From the NCBI GenBank assembly GCA_034509735.1, contig JACGWO010000005.1, positions 15,365,264 to 15,429,263 of the forward strand: a stretch of 64,000 nt of DNA, read 5' to 3'. This document shows, one piece after another, positions 33,093 to 45,302 of the stretch. The notes beneath the pieces are model-generated. The model worked only from the letters and a program-made list of their open reading frames with translations, ran no database searches and was not told the origin of the DNA. This DNA is from Sesamum alatum (taxonomy: Eukaryota; Streptophyta; Magnoliopsida; Lamiales; Pedaliaceae). Each line of letters starts with the position of its first letter. Positions within the stretch are counted from its first letter, which is position 1. The position numbers and the translations under genes were made by a program.

Positions 33093-35327
33093 TGTTGGAA
33101 TAGGTGACCAGAAAGCCAATAGGTTTGGCAATTTGTAACCTATCCGACAACTTGATGTAAATGTAATATTATTATGTGATGAATAAGATGAGTATTCGTC
33201 ACCAATGGTACCTTCTTTGTTGCGCTCATCTTACATTTGTTAAAACGGTTTTTTTTTAACTTATATCGCAACAAAGCCCACCGACCATGGATAACAACTC
33301 ATGCAGTTGGGCCACGCATTGGATGGTGGTCATGAAACCAACTGATTAAGAGTTGGGTCTGAAACGTTCCAAGTCGAGGACCTCGAGACAGGGCATCGAG
33401 AGTCCTATTGAGACTTGCATCAAGAGTCGTGTTCATTGGATGGGTGCCGTGTTTCATCGGCGACAGGCGTGGGACGCCTACACGATCTTGATGGGTTGGT
33501 CGACTGGGGTCGAGCCGACTGGACTGACTCGCGGGGATCATCATATGGAAGCCTTGGAGGCTTGGTCGGTATGATTGGATTTCCCCGGTTCCGATAGTAC
33601 GGGAGTAATCCTCAGACTTGAGGAATCATGGCAGTCACGTGCACAGGATGGCTGTATCTTGGATCTGGCGAGAGGTAATCATTCTGTAAGATGATTATCA
33701 TAAGCCTTGTCCAGTGCAGTCAGAATGTGTAGCGAGGACGGTGGATTCCAAGAAGAGGATCCGTCCCCTGTCAGTATGTGACAGAGGTATCTCCTATGCA
33801 CTCGGAGACACGTTCATGCTGTTTGAAGCTGTGGCCACAGTGGTTGGTCGAACAGGGAATGGTTTCCTGTGTCGACGCAATGAAGCATACGTGGTCTCGA
33901 GTATTAAGCATAGATGCCTAGTCAAGGATGGGAATCGACGCCCAAATCCATACCCTAGACTAAGGCCGGGAGACGGTAGACGGAAGGATCGTACCCGTAC
34001 GGAATCGGCGCCTAAATGTTCACGCCAATTCACCTAGTCTCTAGTGCCATGGACCGTTGCTAGACGGCCACCTATGGTAACGGGCCCTTGTGGGACACGG
34101 GCCCAAGTCTAGCTGAGGGTGAACCTAAAGGGTCACACACAGATCACCGAGGAGGTTGAGAGATCGACTTGGAGTCAATCTCGAAGGATAAAATAAGTAA
34201 TTGGATTACTTAAGGGAAAGTCCATTGGATGGACGGGCCGATATTGTATCGGGCTTTCATTTAATCGGTAAATTGGATTTTCGATTAAATATGGAAAGTT
34301 GAGATGTCGAGACGTTGGATCTTTTAATTGGATTAAAAGATCAACGGGAATAATTTAAGTGGACATTAAATTGGATTTAATATTGGGTTCGTCGTAATCG
34401 GATTACGATAAAAAACCCGGTCCGTTAAATTATACCCAAGAGGAGAAATAATTCCTAATTTGGAATAGGAAGAAGTTGGACTTCTTCCCTTAATTAAACA
34501 TGGCCGACACGCTCCCTTGGAGGAAGCAAAATCAGCCATGTTTCATGCTAGGTGGTATGTTGACTTGTCTCTTTTGGAAAGAGACAAATCAACTCCAATC
34601 AAGCTCTTCCCTTTTGGTATGATTTGATCATACCATAAATTTTGGTAGGCTTGATTGAAGAATTGATGGTGATTGATTGGAATGAATCTAGACATCCTTG
34701 GATGAACCTAGACACATTCCAATAATCACATTAATTATGTATATATATGAGAATATACAACACCAAGCATAAGTGATTCATTATTCATCTTTTTCTAGGA
34801 AAAAGAGAAGACAAAAATCCTCTCCTCTCTCTCAAAATTTCGTGCTCCCTCCCTCTCTTAGACTTGTGTTCTTCACTTGATTTTGAATCAAGAAGAAGAA
34901 CAAAGTAAGTTTAAGAGAACACTAATTCATAGTGTTCTTCTCTTAAACCGATTCCTTCCTAAACCCGTTCTTTTCTAGCAAGAAGAACGTGTGTTTCTTC
35001 CGGTGTGGTGTGGATCACCTTTGGAGAATCCATACGTTTGGATTTTGTGAGCATTCCGGAGAAGGAACAACGCTAGTAGCCGGGAGCATACGCTAAACAA
35101 TCAAAGGTAACGGTTTATTACGCTTTGATTGATTTCATTTGTATATCTATGCCCTATGTGTTTAAATATATGTTTTAATATTTACACATCCTACATCGAA
35201 CGCCCGGTTGAGCACCCAAGGGTACACCCCTTGGGATTCGCGTATTTTGAATTTGATTTAAATTTACGCAATTTCTCGCTTTTCTCGCTTCCGCTCGCGC
35301 TCCCCGGGCGGATCCGCTTGTGCTTCA
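33093..35327 (+). mobile_element. Solo LTR-3 inserted in the leader of element D
   Basis: TGTTGGAATAGGTGACC to CGCTTGTGCTTCA, 2235 bp, flanked by a near-perfect TSD and by element D leader on both sides. No internal region is present, so it is the product of LTR-LTR recombination. Hairpin CCCAAGGG-TACAC-CCCTTGGG is at 35215-35235, with closing stem CGCCCGG (35201-35207) / CCGGGCG (35304-35310). Confidence 0.93.
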
Positions 35328-35425
35328 GCTCTAATAATCAAGAAAGTCAAGAATTAATTAAAACATGCCAAAACACGTTTCATGCTTAAAACACACATAA
35401 AACCTAGGCCTATACACCGAACCGG

Positions 35426-35437
35426 GCTCTGATACTG
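35426..35437 (-). other. Degenerate primer binding site of element D
   Basis: The minus strand reads CAGTATCAGAGC, differing from TGGTATCAGAGC at the first two bases, next to the 5' LTR. Confidence 0.75.
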
Positions 35438-35438
35438 C

Positions 35439-37414
35439 TGAAAGAGATTGTGGATCGTCCCGGGAAATTGCGCGAATGCGGAAGCGCGGTATAAAATTAA
35501 AATTGCGGAATTAAAACATGCTTTAATTAAATAAAGAACACGTTCAAAGGGCGTGCCTTTGAAGTTCCCGGGTGTTCGGTGTATCTCATGAATTAAAGCA
35601 TACAACAATTATGGAGGCCATAGGGTTAAAAATAAAGAGGGACGAAAATCTTAAAACGAGACCTACCCATTGTCGTTTTCGTCTTCAACGGCTACTCGCG
35701 TTGTTCCCCGTTTTGCACCAAGACCTCGTTCTTGAGATCCTCCAAATCGTGACACATGATCCACCCACGTATTCTTGCACGTCGTGCTAGCAACGAACAA
35801 GTGTTTATGGAGAGGATAGATCAACCACGCGTTATGAATTAACGGGATTGATCTTCCTTAGTTCTAATGTTCCAAGAACAAGAGAACAAGAAAAAACAAT
35901 TTTCTTGGAGAGTGGGAGAGAGAGAGGGGCAGACGAGAGAGAGGAGAGGAGAGTGTGTGTTGTGTGTGTTTTCAAGAATCATCATCCTTCAAATTGTAGG
36001 AGGCTAGGGGTTTATATAGAGGAGGAGTTTAATCCTCTTTAAACTCCAATTCTAAGAACTCTATGTTGACTAGGATTTTGACTTAGTCAAAGTCCTAGTC
36101 AAACTAGTGTTTGACCTAGTCAAACCAATCCTAGCCATCCATCTCTCCTTTCCATCTCAACCGTTGATTTAATTTAATGGAATATTTAAAACCTATTTAT
36201 ATATTCCAAAAGGCCTAAATAAATATAAATATTTATTTTAAGCCCATTAAATAAATTCCTTTAATAAATCTAATTTATTAATTTAATTCCTTTTATCAAA
36301 TAGAAGGAATTAATTCTCCAAGAAAATAAAGGACCCGATTAAATCCAATTTAATCATTCCTATCTCCAATATTTAATTCTAAATTAAATACTAAATGTGC
36401 GTGTGGATAGTGTGTGACTCTTTAGGTTCACCTTTCAGCTAGACTTGGTCGGATTCCAAGAATCCGTCCGTTACCATGAGTGGCCATCTAGAAACGGTCC
36501 ATGGCACTGGAGACTAGTTGAAATATTCGGGGATGAACATTTAGGCTCTAACAGTACACTTGTCCTTCTGTCTACGGTCTCACCACTTACGGTCTAGGGC
36601 ACGGAAAATGCAGGTACCCATTTTGGACCTAAGTATCGGTTTGTCCTTACTAAACGCCTCAAGGGAATCCTTCCCTTCTGTTCAGTTAATGTGGCCACAA
36701 ATTTTAGGGACAAGACACAGGGCATACGTGAGACTCAACTGTCAATGCCTTTTGACAGGAGACAGATCCTTTCTTGGAAACTCCTGTCACTCAGTATACC
36801 AGAGCTGCACTAGACATGGCTTATGACTACTCAAGTGCTTATTGGCAATCTCTCACCATATCTAAGACACAGACCTGATATACAGGTAAACTCAGAAGTT
36901 CCTCAAGTCAAAGGACTTGACCTGTACCGTTGGAACCGGGAATACACGTCATACCTTGCAGACCATACTCAAGGTCCTCCGTAAGACGGTTCCCGCGAGT
37001 CACCTCAGTCAGCTGCTCCCTAGCAGGCTAACCCACTAACACTGCTTAGACGACCTTCGTCACCCATCGATGAATCACGACAGCAGATGCTTAGTGCAAG
37101 TCTCAAGGGGAATCTCGGTACCCATTTTCGAGATTCCTTAACTTGGAGATTTCCGGACTGATTCGGTAAGACTAATTTCATGGACCTACCTCCAAGCGTA
37201 TTCCCAGCCCCCGGAATCGATTCTCAGCCCGTGGGCTTTGTTTGCGTAGCGAATAGATATGTAATAGCAATGCATAAGTGAACGCAAACAAAGTAACGCC
37301 ATATGAATCTCACTTCTTTATTCATAAATGTTTTATCAAACACATACTGAAATAGTCTAGACATAGGTTACATTTTCCTGCCAAGATTGGCTTACATAGT
37401 CACCTATTCTAACA
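35439..37414 (-). repeat. 5' LTR of element D (LTR-1)
   Basis: TGTTAGAATAGGTGACTATG to CCACAATCTCTTTCA on the minus strand, 1976 bp, collinear with 10787-12769. The TATA box is near 36010-36017 and the structured R/U5 region lies at about 35455-35575. Confidence 0.95.
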
Positions 37415-37419
37415 TAGCC

Positions 37420-40053
37420 TTCCAGTATCAACTCTCCACCGCCGTAGATCAAGAACATATCCTTAGTCCTTTTTCAGGTACTCAAGGATAGTCTTGACTG
37501 CACTCCAGTGTGCCTCCCCGGCACACGACTGATATCGACTTGTTACGCTCAAAGAGAAAGCCATATCAGGTCTAGTGCATTGAACAACATACTGTGTGTT
37601 GCCTACGGCTGAAGTATAGGGGATGTCCAACATCCGTTTAACCTCCTCATCAGTCTTAGGAGACTACTTCTTGGATAACTTAATTCCATGCCTCAGAGGA
37701 AGGAATCCTCGTTTTGAGTTCTCCATCTTGAATCTCTTCAAGACTTTCTCAATGTACGAGGACTGGGCCATTCCTAACATCCTTCTAGATCTATCCCTGT
37801 AGATCTTGATGCCAAGGATGTAGGATGCCTCGCCGATATCCTTCATGGAGAATTGTGTGGACAACCAAGCTTTAGTGGTACCCAACATCTTATCATCATT
37901 CGCAATGAGCAAGATGTCATCCACGTAAAGCACCAAAAAACGCAACTGAGCTCCCACTGATCTTCTTGTATACACAAGGATCGGACTCGTTCTTGATGAA
38001 ATCATATCCCCGTATGACTTCATCAAAACGTATGTTCCAGCTTCGGGAAGCTTGTTTGAGGCCATAGATGGGCCTTTGGAGACGGCAGACCTTCTGCTCT
38101 TCTCCAACAATTGTGAAACCTTCCGGCTGATCCATATAGATCTCTTCCTCTACGAAACCGTTGAGGAAGGCCGTTTTCACATCCATCTGCCATATTTCAT
38201 AGTCATACCATGCTGCTATGGCAAGCAGTATTCGAATGGACTTGGCCATTGCTACGGGCGAGTAGGTTTCCTCAAAATCGACCCCGGGTCGCTGAGTGTA
38301 ACCTTTCGCCACAAAGCTTGGCTTTGAAGGTTGTAACCTCCCCGTCAGCTCCAAGTTTACGTTTTCTAGACCCATTTACACCCTACGGGTTTAAACCCCT
38401 TTGGGTGGATCTACTAGGGTCCAAACCTTGTTTGTACCCATCGATTCCATCTCGGATTTCATGGCCTCAAGCCACTTGTCCGAATCGATGTCCGACATCA
38501 CTTCTCCGTACGTCTTCGGATCATTATCCAACTGACCAGTCAGGCTTAGAAATCCATACCTATTAGGTGCATGGGATACTTTGGCCGACCTACGGAGGAC
38601 TGGAACAATATCAGTGGGAAGCACTGGCTTAGATGTCACTGCCGCCTCGATACCTCACTTGATTCCTCAAGCAGTACCTCATTGCCTCGACTATCCAATG
38701 GAAAATCCTTTTCCAGAAACACTGCGTTTCGCGAGACAAAAGCCTTTTGCTCGGAGGGATCATCACATTTTTGTTTGTGTTCTGCAGTCATAATCCAATT
38801 AGACTGTTGAAGTATGTACAGACCGTTGACCAATGTACCAAGCAGATGAGAAATACCATCTTTGATAATGAAAAAACCGTTTTTATTGATGGTAAATTCA
38901 TATCCCTCCTTATCAAGGACCGTAATGGAAACAATGTTTTTAATCATGCTAGGTACATAGAAACAGTCGTTCAGTACAATCCTAACATGACTACTAATGG
39001 CTAACTCTAGTGATCCTACGGCCTCCGCAACAACGGCCTTGCCATCGCCTAGCCTTATGATCATCTCATCCTTGGTTAGCCTTCTGCTTCTTTGCAGTGC
39101 CTGCAAATCATTGCAGATGTGAGCACCACACCCGGTATCCAATACCCATGAAGCAGAATTAGTAATCATATTTACTTCAACCACAAACATACCTAGGTTG
39201 GAGAGGAGTTGTGGGCACTCCCTCTTCCAATGTCCTTTCCCTTGGCAATGCATGCAAACATCATTTGCCTTGGACCGCTGAGAACCATGGGCCTTCCCTT
39301 TCACTTTGCTCAGTCCAACCGGAGCAACAGGGACGCCCGAAGCGCAAGCAGGGGCCGCAACCGTCTTTCCTTTGCCCTTCTTCCTCTTCCAGCGTCCGAC
39401 CCTCTTGCCATTCGCCTTGGAGGTCGAAGCCTCTCCTATCAATATCGTCGGCGCCGACTTGTGGGTCGTTGCCTCGTATTGGACCAACATGTTGATTAAC
39501 TCATGAATAGACTTCTCAAGTCCGTTCATGTTGTAGTTTACAACAAATGGGTCATAGGATGGAGGAAGCGACTGGAGGATCATGTCAATGTACGTGTCAT
39601 TGTGAAGCCCAGCTTTAAGGTCCTCGAGTTTCTCCACTAGGGAGAGCATCTTGACCCCATAACTTTGTACAGACGCTCCTTCAGCAAGCTTGGTGCCAAA
39701 GAATGTTTTTGTGGCGGCATATCTAATATGCCTATCCGGAACCGCATAAACCTCGTTCATGCGGAGCATTATGGCGGAGACGTTGTCCAGCCTCTCATAC
39801 TGCTTCTGGATGTCGTTAGACATCGAAGCCAGTATGATACTGCATACTTTCCGGTTGTCCTCATGCCACTTTTCGACGTCAAACGTTCTTCAGGCGTGGA
39901 CCCCTCCGGTAAGTCGCTCGGTGGCGGCTCCTCCAAGACGTAGCCTTGGTTCTCGAAACCGAGGACAATCCTCAAGTTTCTCAGCCAGTCCGAGTAGTTC
40001 GTTCCATTGAATTTGTTAGTCTGGAGAATCATGGTTAATGGGTTCTTAGACAT
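37420..40053 (-). pseudogene. Element C gag-pol with in-frame deletion of integrase
   Basis: It starts at ATGTCTAAGAACCC (40053). Gag reads MSKNPLTMILQ, then loses one base near 39877. Gag and protease are then open (39823-38636): zinc knuckle CMHCQGKGHWKREC and protease WVLDTGCGAH. In the pre-integrase region the sequence jumps in frame from EHKQKCDD to PSEQKAFVSR. This removes about 810 bases relative to the young element, including the whole DDE integrase core. The RT/connection frame has further shifts near 38380 and 37930, keeps LYVDDILLIA and ends at a TAG after KLSKK (37664-37666). RNase H follows to 37420, then resumes at 31857. Element C could not integrate by itself. Confidence 0.92.
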
Positions 40054-41435
40054 ATCTACATTAATGAAAATGTAAAGCAGAAATTAGCAGATAATGGTAA
40101 TATTATTGTTCAAGTTGAAGACTTGGTCTTTTAGTCTTTAACCCTCCCACTATTTATACGAAAGTCCACCACTTTGGATGGAAGACTCGGACAGATCATA
40201 AATACCATGTTGATCCAAGTCCGTTCTGGGCCTGATATTTAATTTGGTCCAACCAAATGAGAGTTTAAGTGTGACCGAGACCTCATCACATTATGGTGTT
40301 TTAGTATGCATAAATATCCAATATTTAAAGCGATAAATAAAAACGCCGCATGCATAAAACATAGCATACCCCTGTTAGGATGATCACAAGCCCAACCTAT
40401 GCGACCCACTGAGCCCGCAGTGAGTATATGGTCTATTTAGGGTGGTCCTAAATTATTACAATAATAATAAACCCATTGTCATTCCAATGGGCCTTGAAGT
40501 GCTTCTTGTTTCACGCCTTGATGCTTCTCCTTGGGGTCTCCGACTCCATTTGCTTGTTAAAATTAAAACCTCACCAATTCTATCTACTCTCATTACAACT
40601 GAAAGTAATACATTGGTAATAAAGAAAACAACCCTTAACATCATGAGGCTGAAAATACGGGAGATGATAGTCCCGAAAACAAGAGGCACGCAGGCCCCAC
40701 CCAACAGAAAATAAATGATCATACATTCATCCCATACATAAGGTCTAGGGCTCTTGTGATCATCCATGTTGATTCCATCAACTCACATAATACAATTATT
40801 CCAAATAATCATGCATAAATAACCAATGGATATTTTAAATACCCAAGTGATGTCCAACATCACAAAAGCATAAACATACAAATAATATGCACAATTCAAA
40901 TTTCAAATTTAATGGTCATTTTAAACAATGCATCCAATGCATATATAATCCCAAATTAATTAAACAAATTTAATTCAAGGAATAATCCAATTATTCCAAA
41001 ATCAAAAGTGCAAAATTAACATATTTTCAGAATATTGTGCAGAAAATACAGAAAATCAAATTTTCCGAAAAAAAGTCGAAAAACGGCACAAAAACGGCCC
41101 AGCCGTTGTGCTGGCCGGCCGGCCGCGCGCACAGGGCAGCGCGCGCGCGCGCCCCCTACCCGCGGCCACTGCCGGTCCGATCAATTTTTTTTTTTTGTTT
41201 TTCAAAACTGTTTCAGCATAATAACAGTAATATTATTCTGAAAATAAGCATGCAATTTTAGATCCAATCTAACAAAATAAAGCATGCCAAAAGTCCATTA
41301 AATCCAAATAATTGAATTATCATATTACTCATATATTTATACAATCTAACATGCCAATAAAGCTATTTAAAAGCAAGTAGATCATGCCAAACACATAGAT
41401 CTATGCCCTTACATCGAACCGGGCTCTGATACCAC
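40054..41435 (-). mobile_element. Leader of element C with primer site
   Basis: Between the gag start and the 5' LTR. It contains the long-range stem arms (40378-40393 and 40748-40765), the CGGGCT-loop hairpin (about 40408-40424), a short GC-rich island (41095-41175, much reduced compared with the young element), and the primer site TGGTATCAGAGC read on the minus strand at 41423-41434. Confidence 0.88.
41423..41434 (-). other. Primer binding site of element C
   Basis: GCTCTGATACCA on the plus strand, a perfect initiator Met-tRNA match, one base from the 5' LTR. Confidence 0.93.
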
Positions 41436-43653
41436 TGGAAGGACAAGCGGATCCGCCCGGGAACGCGAGCGGAAGCGAGGAAGCGAGGAAATAGCGTAAA
41501 TTAAATCAAATCAAATTTAAAATACGAATCCCAAGCGGTGTACCCTTGGGTGCTCAACCGGGCATTCAATGTAGGATGTGTAAATATTAGAAACATATAT
41601 TTAAACACATAGGGCATAGATGTATATTAAATCAATCAAAGTGTAATAAACCGTTACCTTTGAATATTTAGCGTATGCTCCCGGCTACTTGCGTTGTTCC
41701 TTCTCCGAAATGCTCACGAAATCCAAACGTATGGATTCTCCAAAGGTGATCCACACCACACTGGAAGAAACACATATTCTTCTTGCTAGAAAAGAACGGG
41801 TTTAAGAAGGAATCGATTTAAGAGAAGAACACTATGAATTAGTGCTCTCTTAAACTTACTTTGTTCTTTCTTGTTGATTCAAAATCAAGTGAAGAACACA
41901 AGTGTGAGAGAGGGAGAGAGGGCCGAGAGTTGAGAGAGAGGAGAGGGATTTTGTCTTCTCTTTTTCCTAGAAAAAGATGAATAATGAATCGCACATGCTT
42001 GGTGTTGTATATTCTAATATATATACATAATTAATGTGATTATTGGAATGTGTCTAGGTTCATCCAAGGATATCTAGATTCATTCCAATCAATCACCATC
42101 AATTCTTCAATCAAGCCTACCAAAATTTATGGTATGATCAAATCATACCAAAAGGGAAGAGCTTGATTGGAGTTGATTTGTCTCTTTCCAAAAGAGATAA
42201 GTCAACATATCACCTAGCATGAAACATGGCTGATTTTGCTTCCTCCAAGGGAGCATGTCGGCCATGTTTAATTAAGGGAAGAAGTCCAACTTCTTCCCAT
42301 TCCAAAATAGGAATTATTTCTCCTCTCGGGTATAATTTAACGGACCGGGTTTTATCGTAATCCACTGATCAAATCCAATTTAATGTCCATTTAAATTATT
42401 CCCATTGATCTTTTAATCCATTTAAAAGATCCAACGTCTCAACGTCTCAACTTTCCATATTTAATCGAAAATCCAATTTACCGATTAAACGAAAGCCCGA
42501 TACAATATCGGCCTGTCCATCCAATGGACTTTCCCTTTAAGTAATCCAATTACTTATTTTATCCTTCGAGATTGACTCCAAGTCAATCTCTCAACCTCCT
42601 CGGTGATTTGTGTGTGACCCTTTAGGTTCACCCTCAGCTAGACTTGGGCCCGTGTCCCACAAGGGCCCGTTACCATGGGTGACCGTCTAGCAACGGTCCA
42701 TGGCACTAGAGACTAGGTTAATTGGCGTGAACATTTAGGCGCCAATTCCGTACGGGTACGATCCTTCCGTCTACCGTCTGCCGGCCTTAGTCTATGGTAT
42801 GGAATTGGGCTTCGGTTCCCATCATTGACTAGGCATCTATGCTTAATACTCGAGACCACGTATGCTTCATTTCGTCGACACAGGAAACCATTCCCTGTTC
42901 GACCAACCACTGTGGTCACACTTCAAACAGCATGAACGTGTCTCCGAGCGCATAGGAGATACCTCTGTCACATACTGACAAGGGACGGATCCTTTTCTTG
43001 GAATCCACCGTCCTCGCTACACATTCCGACTGCACTGGACAAGGCTTATGATAATCATCTTACAGAATGATTACCTCTCACCAGATCCAAGATACAGCCA
43101 TCATGTGCACGCGACTGCCATGATTCCTCAAGTCTGAGGATTACTCCCGTACTATCGGAACCGGGGGAAAACCAATCATACCGACCAAGTCTCCAAGGCT
43201 TCCATATGATGATCCCCGCGAGTCAGTCCAGTCGGCTCGACCCCAGTCGACCAACCCATCAAGATCGTGTAGGCGTCCCACGCCTGTCGCCGATGAAACA
43301 CGACACTCATCCAATGAACACGACTCTTGACGCAAGTCTCAATAGGACTCTCGATGCCCTGTCTCGAGGTCCTCGACTTGGAACGTTTCAGACCCAACTC
43401 TTAATCAGTTGGTTTCATGACCACCATCTAATTCGTGGCCCAACTGCACGAGTTGTTATCCATGGTCTGTGGGCTTTGTTGCGATATAAGTCAAACACCA
43501 TTTTAACAAATGTAAGATGAGCGCAACAAAGAAGGTACCATTGGTGACGAACACTCATCTTATTCATCACATAATAATATTACATCTACATCAAGTTGTC
43601 GAATAGGTTACAAATTGCCAAACTTATTGGCTTTCTGGTCACCTATTCCAACA
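41436..43653 (-). repeat. 5' LTR of element C (LTR-3)
   Basis: 2218 bp, matching 29123-31366 in reverse. It ends at CCAACA followed by the TSD gttac (43654-43658). Relative to its partner it lacks about 20 bases near 42362 and a longer (AT)n run. Confidence 0.95.
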
Positions 43654-43658
43654 GTTAC

Positions 43659-45302
43659 ACTTAAAGTGTAAGCGACATCAGGCCTCGTGCAGGGGCCGAC
43701 AACTGGATGCTGCCTACGGCAGGAGCATATGGGATGGACTTCATCCTTTAAAGCTTCTCATCAGTCTTGGGAGACTACTTCTTGGATAACTTGATCCCAT
43801 GCCTCATGGGAAGGAAACCTCGTTTTGAGTTATCTATGTTGAATCTCTTCAGGATTTTCTCAATGTACGAGTTTTTGGTCATTCTTAACATTCTTTTAGA
43901 TCTGTCCCTGACAATCTGGATGCCTAAAATGTAGGAAGTTTCACCTAAATCCTGAAAAATTGAGTGGCCAACCATTCTTTTTTGTCACCTAACATTCTGA
44001 AGTCATTCCCAATGAGCAGAATGTCGTCCACATAAAGCAGTAGGAATACTACAGAGCTTGCACTGACCTTCTTGTATACACAAGGGTCATATTCATTTTT
44101 GATGAAATCATATCCTTGTATGACTTCGTCAAAGTGAATGTTCCAACTACGGAATGCTTGTTTGAGGCTATAGATGGACTTTTGGAGACGACAGACTTTC
44201 TGCTCTTCTCCAACGACTATGAATCCCTCCGGCTGATCCATATAAATCTCTTCCTCAACGAAACTGTTAAGGAAAGCCGTTTTCACGTTCATCTGCCATA
44301 TGTCATAGTCATACCATGCAGCTATGGCAAGCATATTCCGAACAAACTTAGCCATGGCTATTGGCGAGTAGGTATCCTCAAAGTCGACCCCGAGGCATTG
44401 AGTGTAACCTTTTGCCACTAGTCTGGTCTTGAAGGTAGTAACTTCTTCATCAACGCCAAGTTTACGCTTATAGACCCATTTACACCCGATTGGTTTAACA
44501 CCTTTGGATGGGTGTACAAGTGTCTGCACTTGGTTTGTGCTCATGGAGTCCATTTCGGCCTTCATGGCCTCAAGCCACTTTCCCGAGTAGATGTCCGACA
44601 TCGCGTCCCTGTATGTCTTAGGATCCTTATCCAATTGATTGGTCATGCCTACAAAGCCATCCCTCACGGGAGGGCGCGACAATCTGGCTGACCTACGAAG
44701 GACTGGAACGTCAGTGGTAACTGTGGGCACAGACACGATAGGAGCCGACGGTCCAGATACTGTGGTTGGCTCCTCGTGAGGTGGCTCAACATGCTGGGCC
44801 TGGAGAGGCTGTCCAACACATTGTGCCTCGCGAGGTTGCTCAACCCGTTGGGTACTTAACCTAAAACCTCTTAGTGCGGTATCCGAAGCTTCTAGTGCTG
44901 ATGACTGATTTGTCTCACTTGATTCCTCAAGGAGCACTTCATCATGTAGGATATTTGTTGGAAAACCCTTTTCCAAGAACACTGCATTCCTCGAAACAAA
45001 GATCTTATGTTCCGAAGGGTCATAAAAGTAATAACCTACAGTTTCTATTGGATATCCAACGAACCTGCACAAGCTAGATCTCGATTCTAACTTGTCTCCC
45101 GCTAACCTCTTGACGTATGCAGGGCTACCCCACACTCTCAAGTGTTTGTAGGAAGCAGGCTTACCGTGCCATATCTCATATGGTATTTCGGTCACGGCTC
45201 TGGATGGAACTACGTTCAATAACTTGGCTGTTGTTTCCAGTGCGTATCCCTAAAAAGATAATGGCAGTTTGGTAAAACTCATCATGGATCGGACCATGTC
45301 TA
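43659..45302 (-). pseudogene. Element E pol, integrase C-terminal part and RT
   Basis: Minus-strand frame 45219-43945 with VWGSPAYVKR, the connection region, an RT with QMNVKTAFLN and LLYVDDILLIGND, then a frameshift near 43960 and a second frame (43975-43775) ending at TAG after KLSKK. Upstream, SFWGYAL is broken by TGG-to-TAG near 45250. It joins 29122 after removal of element C. At 45302 it is cut by element F in the integrase core. Confidence 0.92.
45298..45302. other. Presumed left target site of element F (gtcta)
   Basis: These are the last five bases of E before the LTR end of F. The right copy was not found, because the right end of F is lost or beyond later rearrangements. Confidence 0.4.

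Larger units (their letters stand above)
31858..37414 (-). mobile_element. Internally deleted copia element D (LTR-1), no coding region
   Basis: Order on the minus strand: complete 5' LTR (35439-37414), a mutated primer site (35426-35437), leader with GC island (32383-33092), then directly the R-U5 part of the 3' LTR (31858-32382). All gag-pol, the polypurine tract and the U3 of the 3' LTR are deleted in one step. A solo LTR-3 interrupts the leader. The tagcc TSD shows D arrived by integration; the deletion probably came later, because without a 3' U3 it could not complete a normal cycle. Confidence 0.9.
29123..43653 (-). mobile_element. Copia element C (LTR-3), inserted in the pol of element E
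   Basis: The element lies on the minus strand with LTRs at both ends, a primer site, a leader, decayed gag-pol and a perfect gttac TSD. Subtracting the inserted element D leaves about 9.0 kb. Its integrase core is missing. Confidence 0.95.

Noticed and set aside
32360..33107. Frames of 209-238 codons on both strands
   Set aside because: Same compositional effect in the GC island of element D; one frame even runs across the boundary into an LTR.
33714..34037. Frames in LTR-3 copies (also at 30499-30747, 42713-42919 and 47239-47433)
   Set aside because: Non-coding LTR sequence, frames not maintained among copies.
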